From Lachnospiraceae bacterium (GTDB taxonomy: Bacteria > Bacillota > Clostridia > Lachnospirales > Lachnospiraceae), in NCBI GenBank assembly GCA_022781985.1, contig JALESH010000032.1:1-46285 (forward strand): a DNA stretch of 46,285 bases, in the 5' to 3' direction. Positions 42,370-46,285 of the stretch are shown in pieces. A program made the translations under genes and the position numbers. Position 1 is the stretch's first letter. Each line of letters opens with the position of its first letter. Below the pieces are notes generated by a model. It did no database searches. It worked only from the letters and a program-made list of their open reading frames with translations, and was not told the DNA's origin.

Positions 42370-43329
42370 ATGTATGATTTGGTGATCATAGGCTCGGGAC
42401 CGGCAGGCCTGTCGGCAGCTGTATATGCGAAAAGAGCCGGTTTGGATACCCTGGTATTGGAAAAAAGCAATATGAGCGGGGGGCAGGTGCTGACCACCTA
42501 TGAGGTGGACAATTATCTGGGGCTGCCCGGTGTCAATGGCTTTGATCTGGGCATGAAGTTCAGGGAGCATGCGGACAATATGGAGATCCCTTTTATGGTT
42601 GCGGAGGTAGAAAGGGTGGAAGCCCCGGGGCATATAAAAGCAGCAGAGCTGGTGAGCAGCGAGACAAGGGCAGCAGGGCATCGGATCATAACCAATAAAG
42701 GAGAGGTGGAGGCCAGAACAGTTCTGATCGCTACCGGAGCCAATCATGCCAGACTGGGAGTTCCGGGAGAAACGGAGCTGTCGGGCAAGGGGGTCTCCTA
42801 TTGCGCCACCTGTGACGGGGCATTTTTCCGAAATCGGACAGTGGCCGTTGTGGGAGGCGGAGATGTAGCCGTGGAGGATGCTGTCTTCCTGGCCAGAACC
42901 AGCAAAAAGGTGTTTCTGATCCACAGGAGGGATGAGCTGCGGGCGGCCAGGATCCTGCAGGAGAGCGTAAAGCAGCTTCCCAACGTGGAGATACTCTGGG
43001 ACAGTGTGGTAGAAGAGATTCAGGGAAAGGAGCATGTAGAAGGGCTTCTGCTCCGAAATCTGAAGTCGGGAGAGAGACGGTCTTTGGAGGCGGACGGTGT
43101 CTTCATTGCAGTGGGCATACATCCCAATACAGAGATATTCAGGGAAGTGGTGGATTGTGACGAAAAGGGATATATTGCAGCCGGAGAGGACGGACAGACC
43201 AGCGTGCCGGGAATCTTTGCGGCAGGTGATGTGAGGACCAAGCCCCTCAGACAGATCATTACTGCAGTTTCGGACGGAGCCAATGCGGTGACGAGTATAC
43301 AGAATTTTTTTATGGGCAGAACAAAGTAA
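42370..43329 (+). CDS. trxB: Thioredoxin-disulfide reductase-like flavoprotein
   Basis: 319 aa. FAD motif GSGPAG (8-13), redox-active CATC (Cys145, Cys148), NADPH motif GGGDVAVEDA and C-terminal FAD motif GIFAAGDVRTKPLRQI. This is the full low-molecular-weight TrxB architecture; it reduces thioredoxin or a similar partner. No thioredoxin gene is adjacent. Its start follows GAGAGGATG. A non-thioredoxin target cannot be excluded. Confidence 0.92.
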   Translation: MYDLVIIGSGPAGLSAAVYAKRAGLDTLVLEKSNMSGGQVLTTYEVDNYLGLPGVNGFDLGMKFREHADNMEIPFMVAEVERVEAPGHIKAAELVSSETRAAGHRIITNKGEVEARTVLIATGANHARLGVPGETELSGKGVSYCATCDGAFFRNRTVAVVGGGDVAVEDAVFLARTSKKVFLIHRRDELRAARILQESVKQLPNVEILWDSVVEEIQGKEHVEGLLLRNLKSGERRSLEADGVFIAVGIHPNTEIFREVVDCDEKGYIAAGEDGQTSVPGIFAAGDVRTKPLRQIITAVSDGANAVTSIQNFFMGRTK

Positions 43330-43369
43330 GGGTATGGGTATTTTGGAGAGTTGGTGAATGATCCTGCGG

Positions 43370-43398
43370 TTGACAAAAACAGGTTTAAATGCTATATT
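43370..43398 (+). promoter_or_regulatory. Promoter of the NlpC/P60 gene
   Basis: TTGACA (43370-43375), 17-bp spacer, TATATT (43393-43398). It lies 69 bp before the ATG. Several TAACAAAT copies follow in the leader. Confidence 0.75.
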
Positions 43399-43408
43399 AT
43401 TTAACAGA

Positions 43409-43425
43409 TGTAACAAATTTGTAAC
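43409..43425 (+). promoter_or_regulatory. WalR-like box, TGTAAC-N5-TGTAAC
   Basis: TGTAAC (43409-43414), five bases, TGTAAC (43420-43425), an exact fit to the TGTWAH-N5-TGTWAH box bound by the essential WalR (YycF) regulator of cell-wall genes in Bacillus and relatives. It lies just downstream of the -10, so binding would more likely repress. A further AGTAAC occurs at 43441-43446. Confidence 0.55.
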
Positions 43426-43466
43426 AAATATAGCATAGTCAGTAACAATTTGCGGAGGTCACATCA

Positions 43467-44675
43467 ATGAGACAAAAGAGCATGAAAATGGTAATGTGCG
43501 CGGCAGCAGCAGTTTTTACGTTTTCAGGTATGAATATAAATGCCGGCGCAGCAGGAGTTTCTTCGGTTCTGCCGTCAGCGGGAGTAGAGTACGCCCTGGC
43601 AACCAACGCCACTTCATTAAAAGGTATGAAGGAGGAAGTAGAGATTCCCCGGGAAAAGGTGATTGAAGAAACGAAAGAGGTGGATACATCCCGGCTCAGC
43701 GAGGATGTCATAAAGGATGTGGCCAAGAGGCTCAACAGAAAGGATGAGGAAGAAAACTTTAAAAGCCTGGTGATTGCGAAGGTAAATGATTACGTTAATG
43801 TAAGGAGCATACCCAGCGAGGAGGGAGAGATCCTTGGTAAGCTGTATGATAAATCGGTAGGGGCTTTCCTGTCAGAGCAGGATGGATGGTATGAGATCAG
43901 CTCCGGCTCGGTGACCGGATATGTAAAAGCAGAATACTGTGTAACCGGAGAGGATGCAGTTGCTCTTGCCAAAGAGGTCGGTACAAGAATCGCTACGGTT
44001 ACAACCACTACCCTGAAGGTAAGGGAGCAGCCGGGGCTGGATGCTGCTGTGCTGGGACTGGTGCCCATAGAGGATCAGCTCATCGTGACAGAGGAGCTGG
44101 AGGACTGGGTTAAGGTAAATATTGAAGAGGGTGACGGCTACGTTTCCACCGACTATGTAACCCTGACCACAGAGTTTATCCAGGCTGAGTCCAAGGAGGA
44201 AGAGGCAGCCAGACTGGCAAAAGAGGAAGCGGAAAGAAGAGCTGCTCAGGAAGCAGCAGCCAGGGCGGCAGGCAAATCCTCCAAGTCCAAGCCGGCACAG
44301 CAGGTTACCTATGCTTCCGGCGGCGGAAGTGAGATGGGACGTGCGGTTGCGGACTATGCCCTTCAGTTTGTGGGAAATCCCTATGTATACGGCGGAACCA
44401 GCCTTACCAATGGTGCGGACTGCTCAGGATTCGTTATGAGTGTATATGCTAATTTCGGTGTCAGCCTGCCCCATTCATCTGCTGCAGACAGAAATGTGGG
44501 TTCGGCGGTGAATGGTCTTGAGAATGCCCAGCCGGGAGACCTGGTCTGCTATTCCGGCCATGTGGCACTGTATATCGGAAATGGCCAGATTGTTCATGCC
44601 TCTACGGCAAAGACCGGTATCATTGTATCCAATGCCAACTACAGAACGCCTCTTTCCGTAAGAAGGATTTTCTAA
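43467..44675 (+). CDS. Secreted NlpC/P60 cell-wall endopeptidase with SH3 repeats
   Basis: 402 aa. Signal peptide with cleavage after about residue 26 (NINAGAAG), two bacterial SH3 modules (about 95-155 and 170-235; NVRSIPSEEGEILG, KVREQPGLDAAVLG), an Ala/Glu/Lys-rich helix, then an NlpC/P60 domain with Cys319 (GADCSGF), His365 (GHVALYIG) and His377 (VHAS). It hydrolyses peptide bonds in peptidoglycan stems outside the cell. GGAGG precedes the ATG by about eight bases. Regulation by a WalR-type system is suggested by the promoter. Confidence 0.93.
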   Translation: MRQKSMKMVMCAAAAVFTFSGMNINAGAAGVSSVLPSAGVEYALATNATSLKGMKEEVEIPREKVIEETKEVDTSRLSEDVIKDVAKRLNRKDEEENFKSLVIAKVNDYVNVRSIPSEEGEILGKLYDKSVGAFLSEQDGWYEISSGSVTGYVKAEYCVTGEDAVALAKEVGTRIATVTTTTLKVREQPGLDAAVLGLVPIEDQLIVTEELEDWVKVNIEEGDGYVSTDYVTLTTEFIQAESKEEEAARLAKEEAERRAAQEAAARAAGKSSKSKPAQQVTYASGGGSEMGRAVADYALQFVGNPYVYGGTSLTNGADCSGFVMSVYANFGVSLPHSSAADRNVGSAVNGLENAQPGDLVCYSGHVALYIGNGQIVHASTAKTGIIVSNANYRTPLSVRRIF

Positions 44676-44718
44676 GTTCTGTATTCAATGTAATGTCTTC
44701 ATGAACCCGTATATTGAC

Positions 44719-44744
44719 CGGATGCCCTTTCCGTGGGGCATCCG
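44719..44744 (+). terminator. Hairpin after the NlpC/P60 gene
   Basis: CGGATGCCC (44719-44727) and GGGCATCCG (44736-44744) with an 8-base loop, followed by CTTGTATT. Probable terminator 43 bp after the stop. Confidence 0.65.
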
Positions 44745-44791
44745 CTTGTATTATGCAGGATAAGGATTTTTTGGGGATGAGCTGTGCAGGG

Positions 44792-44863
44792 TTATCCACA
44801 GTTGCAGGGGCCGTAAAAGCAGGAATTATATGTTTATACACGGACTTATCCACAATATCCACA
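44792..44863 (+). promoter_or_regulatory. Cluster of DnaA boxes upstream of hpf
   Basis: Two perfect DnaA boxes TTATCCACA (44792-44800, 44846-44854) and two one-mismatch boxes, TTATACACG (44834-44842) and ATATCCACA (44855-44863), all in the same orientation within 72 bp. A strongly AT-rich stretch (about 44864-44926) follows. No dnaA, dnaN or rpmH gene is in the window, so this is probably a DnaA-binding cluster outside the origin, or a DnaA-controlled promoter region. Confidence 0.65.
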
Positions 44864-44926
44864 TGATTTTATGGAAAAAGATTGTATTTTTAAATGTCTT
44901 GAATATAAAACTATATTCTTAAATTG

Positions 44927-44956
44927 TTGCACAAGCTTATGGAAATATGATATAAT
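44927..44956 (+). promoter_or_regulatory. Promoter of hpf
   Basis: TTGCAC (44927-44932) and perfect TATAAT (44951-44956) with an 18-bp spacer, 36 bp before the ATG. It lies just after the DnaA-box cluster and AT-rich stretch. Confidence 0.65.
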
Positions 44957-44991
44957 GCTTGTACAATACTCCAATGGAAGGGATGAGTGAT

Positions 44992-45519
44992 ATGAAGTTT
45001 GTAATAGTGGGTAAAAATATCGATGTTACACCAGGATTAAAGACAGCAGTAGAGAATAAAATAGGTAAGCTGGAAAAGTATTTTAATCCGGATACGGAGG
45101 TGCATGTAACGCTAAGCGTGGAAAAGGACAGGCAGAAGATTGAAGTTACGATTCCGGTGAAGGGAAGTATCATTCGTTCGGAGCAGGTAAGCAATGACAT
45201 GTATGTTTCTATCGACTTGGTGGAGGAGATTATTGAAAGGCAGCTTAAGAAGTATAAGAAGAAGCTGGTGGATCAGAAGCAGTCGGCAGGATTCTTCAAG
45301 CAGGAATTCATTGAAAGGGATTATATGGATGAGGAGGAAGTAAAGATCATCCGCAGCAAAAAATTTGATATTAAGCCTATGTATCCCGAGGATGCATGTA
45401 TTCAGATGGAGCTTTTGGGCCATAATTTCTTTGTTTTCTGCAATGCAGAGACAGAACAGGTAAATGTTGTATATAAGAGAAAAGGTAATACATATGGATT
45501 GATTGAGCCAGAGCTGTGA
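44992..45519 (+). CDS. hpf: Ribosome hibernation-promoting factor, long form
   Basis: 175 aa. The N-terminal HPF/YfiA domain (MKFVIVGKNIDVTPGLKTAV; beta-alpha-beta fold, 1-95) binds in the decoding site of idle ribosomes. After a linker, the C-terminal domain (EVKIIRSKKFDIKPMYPEDAC ... NVVYKRKGNTYGLIEPEL) dimerises to form 100S ribosomes. The ATG at 44992 follows GGAAGGG by about nine bases; earlier ATGs at 44959 and 44983 are badly placed. Followed by a clear terminator. Confidence 0.95.
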   Translation: MKFVIVGKNIDVTPGLKTAVENKIGKLEKYFNPDTEVHVTLSVEKDRQKIEVTIPVKGSIIRSEQVSNDMYVSIDLVEEIIERQLKKYKKKLVDQKQSAGFFKQEFIERDYMDEEEVKIIRSKKFDIKPMYPEDACIQMELLGHNFFVFCNAETEQVNVVYKRKGNTYGLIEPEL

Positions 45520-45549
45520 GACTTTGGGATGGTGTAGATCAAATGAGAG

Positions 45550-45577
45550 GGTGTGCTGCTGCGGCGGCACACCTTTT
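45550..45577 (+). terminator. Rho-independent terminator after hpf
   Basis: GGTGTGC (45550-45556), 10-base loop, GCACACC (45567-45573), then TTTTG. Placed 30 bp after the hpf stop. Confidence 0.8.
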
Positions 45578-45635
45578 GTAATAATAAAGGGGAGGATTTT
45601 CATATATTGCTGTAAGGTGTGTAGGACGGTGTAAA

Positions 45636-46285
45636 ATGCGGTATTTGAAAAATCCTAGATGGGCCATGCTTTTGGAGGGACTCCTGCTCCTGGCACTGTG
45701 TATTGTATATATGCAGAGATGGCTGACGGGAGAGGAGGCTGCAGGAGAAAAGCAGGCAGTGGATGTGGAGGTTTTTGCAGAGCAGGAATATATCAAATGG
45801 GTGGATTTTAATGTATCCTATGAGGCTCTGTGTGAGGCCTATAAGTGGGATGTGGAAACCTATAAGGAGGCTTTGGAGGGAACAGAGACTGCCCATGTGG
45901 ACTGGATAGAGCTGCTGGCTTATGCTGCCACAAAGAACGGCGGGGAGTTTCCTTCGGGTACGGTAACGGAGATTGCAAAAACTGCAGAGAAGCTGCAGAA
46001 AAAAGAGACTACGATAAAAGAACTGACAAAGGGTATGAAATATTATCCCTATTATCTGGAGGCTTATCAGGCAGTGCTGGGCGGCTTTGTAGGAGAGTAT
46101 GAAATAGAAAAGCCCATGGAGGATGGAACCAAGAAGTGGCAGAAGTGCTATGGCCTGAAGGCCTTCTCTCCGGTGGCCAAGGGCTTTGAGTACAGTGACT
46201 ATGATGACTTTGGGGCTTCCAGAAGCTATGGCTATTCCAGACCTCATCTGGGACACGATATGATGGGGCAGGTGGGCACACCGAT
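45636..46285 (+). CDS. Membrane-anchored M23-family peptidase, N-terminal part (runs off window)
   Basis: The frame from ATG 45636 stays open to the right edge (216 codons). A membrane helix at about 10-27 (MLLEGLLLLALCIVYM) anchors the protein, followed by an extracytoplasmic helical region of about 150 residues (DWIELLAYAATKNGGEFPSG; KGMKYYPYYLEAYQAVLGG) and the start of a LytM/M23 domain: RPHLGHDMMGQVGTPI, where HxxxD gives the first two zinc ligands. Family members cut peptidoglycan cross-bridges or act as inactive scaffolds such as SpoIIQ. The remaining HxH ligands are beyond the window, so activity cannot be judged. Confidence 0.85.
   Translation, partial: MRYLKNPRWAMLLEGLLLLALCIVYMQRWLTGEEAAGEKQAVDVEVFAEQEYIKWVDFNVSYEALCEAYKWDVETYKEALEGTETAHVDWIELLAYAATKNGGEFPSGTVTEIAKTAEKLQKKETTIKELTKGMKYYPYYLEAYQAVLGGFVGEYEIEKPMEDGTKKWQKCYGLKAFSPVAKGFEYSDYDDFGASRSYGYSRPHLGHDMMGQVGTP

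Noticed and set aside
44792-44926. Chromosomal replication origin
   Set aside because: No dnaA, dnaN, rpmH or similar genes are present; only the box cluster is kept as a finding.
1-46285. CRISPR array, tRNA or rRNA genes
   Set aside because: None seen by eye; no regularly spaced repeats and no cloverleaf or conserved rRNA stretches were noticed.

Overview
The window reads as chromosomal DNA of an anaerobic, gut-type Firmicute, most likely a Lachnospiraceae (Clostridia). The evidence is AGGAGG-type ribosome binding sites, sigma-A promoters of the TTGACA-17-TATAAT type, a glycyl-radical 1,2-propanediol dehydratase, a long-form hibernation factor, and gene styles typical of that family. I cannot name the species from sequence alone.

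Layout. (1) 1-482: the 3' end of a group II intron (maturase tail, domains V and VI) that ends 29 nt before the gltB start codon. (2) 512-6573: gltB-gltD, glutamate synthase. (3) 6585-7998, minus strand: a small lipoprotein and an AraC-family regulator, divergent from (4) 8120-18538: an L-fucose uptake and activation cluster. It holds fucose isomerase, a two-permease monosaccharide ABC transporter with its binding protein, a FucU mutarotase, an unknown 145-aa protein, a RhaB-type kinase, a ParA-type ATPase and a 73-aa disordered protein. (5) 18542-21377: PHP phosphoesterase, LysR regulator and YeiH-family exporter, an apparently unrelated block that splits the sugar region in two. (6) 21599-34930: a glycyl-radical-enzyme bacterial microcompartment (BMC) operon with seven shell genes (five BMC-S, one BMC-T of PduT type, one EutN pentamer). 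It also has a PduV/EutP GTPase, fuculose-phosphate aldolase, GlcG/PduO-like protein, CoA-acylating aldehyde dehydrogenase, zinc-type alcohol dehydrogenase, PduL, PduS, a DeoR regulator, the glycyl-radical diol dehydratase and its activase. (7) 35103-46285: housekeeping and envelope genes: an odd response regulator, an ECF sigma/RsiV-like anti-sigma pair, a lipoprotein, an ABC exporter, greA, metF, an SDR, a thioredoxin-reductase-like protein, an NlpC/P60 endopeptidase, hpf and the start of an M23 peptidase that runs off the window.

How it works together (inference from known families): fucose (possibly also rhamnose, because the kinase is RhaB-like) enters through the ABC importer and is mutarotated, isomerised and phosphorylated in the cytosol. 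The ketose 1-phosphate is cleaved by an aldolase that carries a C-terminal encapsulation helix. Lactaldehyde is reduced to 1,2-propanediol and dehydrated by the glycyl radical enzyme to propionaldehyde. PduP, PduL and the alcohol dehydrogenase then turn this into propionyl phosphate and propanol while NAD and CoA recycle inside the shell. This matches the fucose/rhamnose type of glycyl-radical microcompartment (GRM5-like).

The most novel-looking item is the ParA ATPase plus small disordered protein at the end of the fucose cluster, a candidate positioning system for this compartment, comparable to McdA/McdB of carboxysomes. Other notable signals are a shell protein with an inserted pore loop, a zinc-type alcohol dehydrogenase carrying an encapsulation helix, a cluster of DnaA boxes before hpf, and a WalR-like box at the NlpC/P60 promoter.
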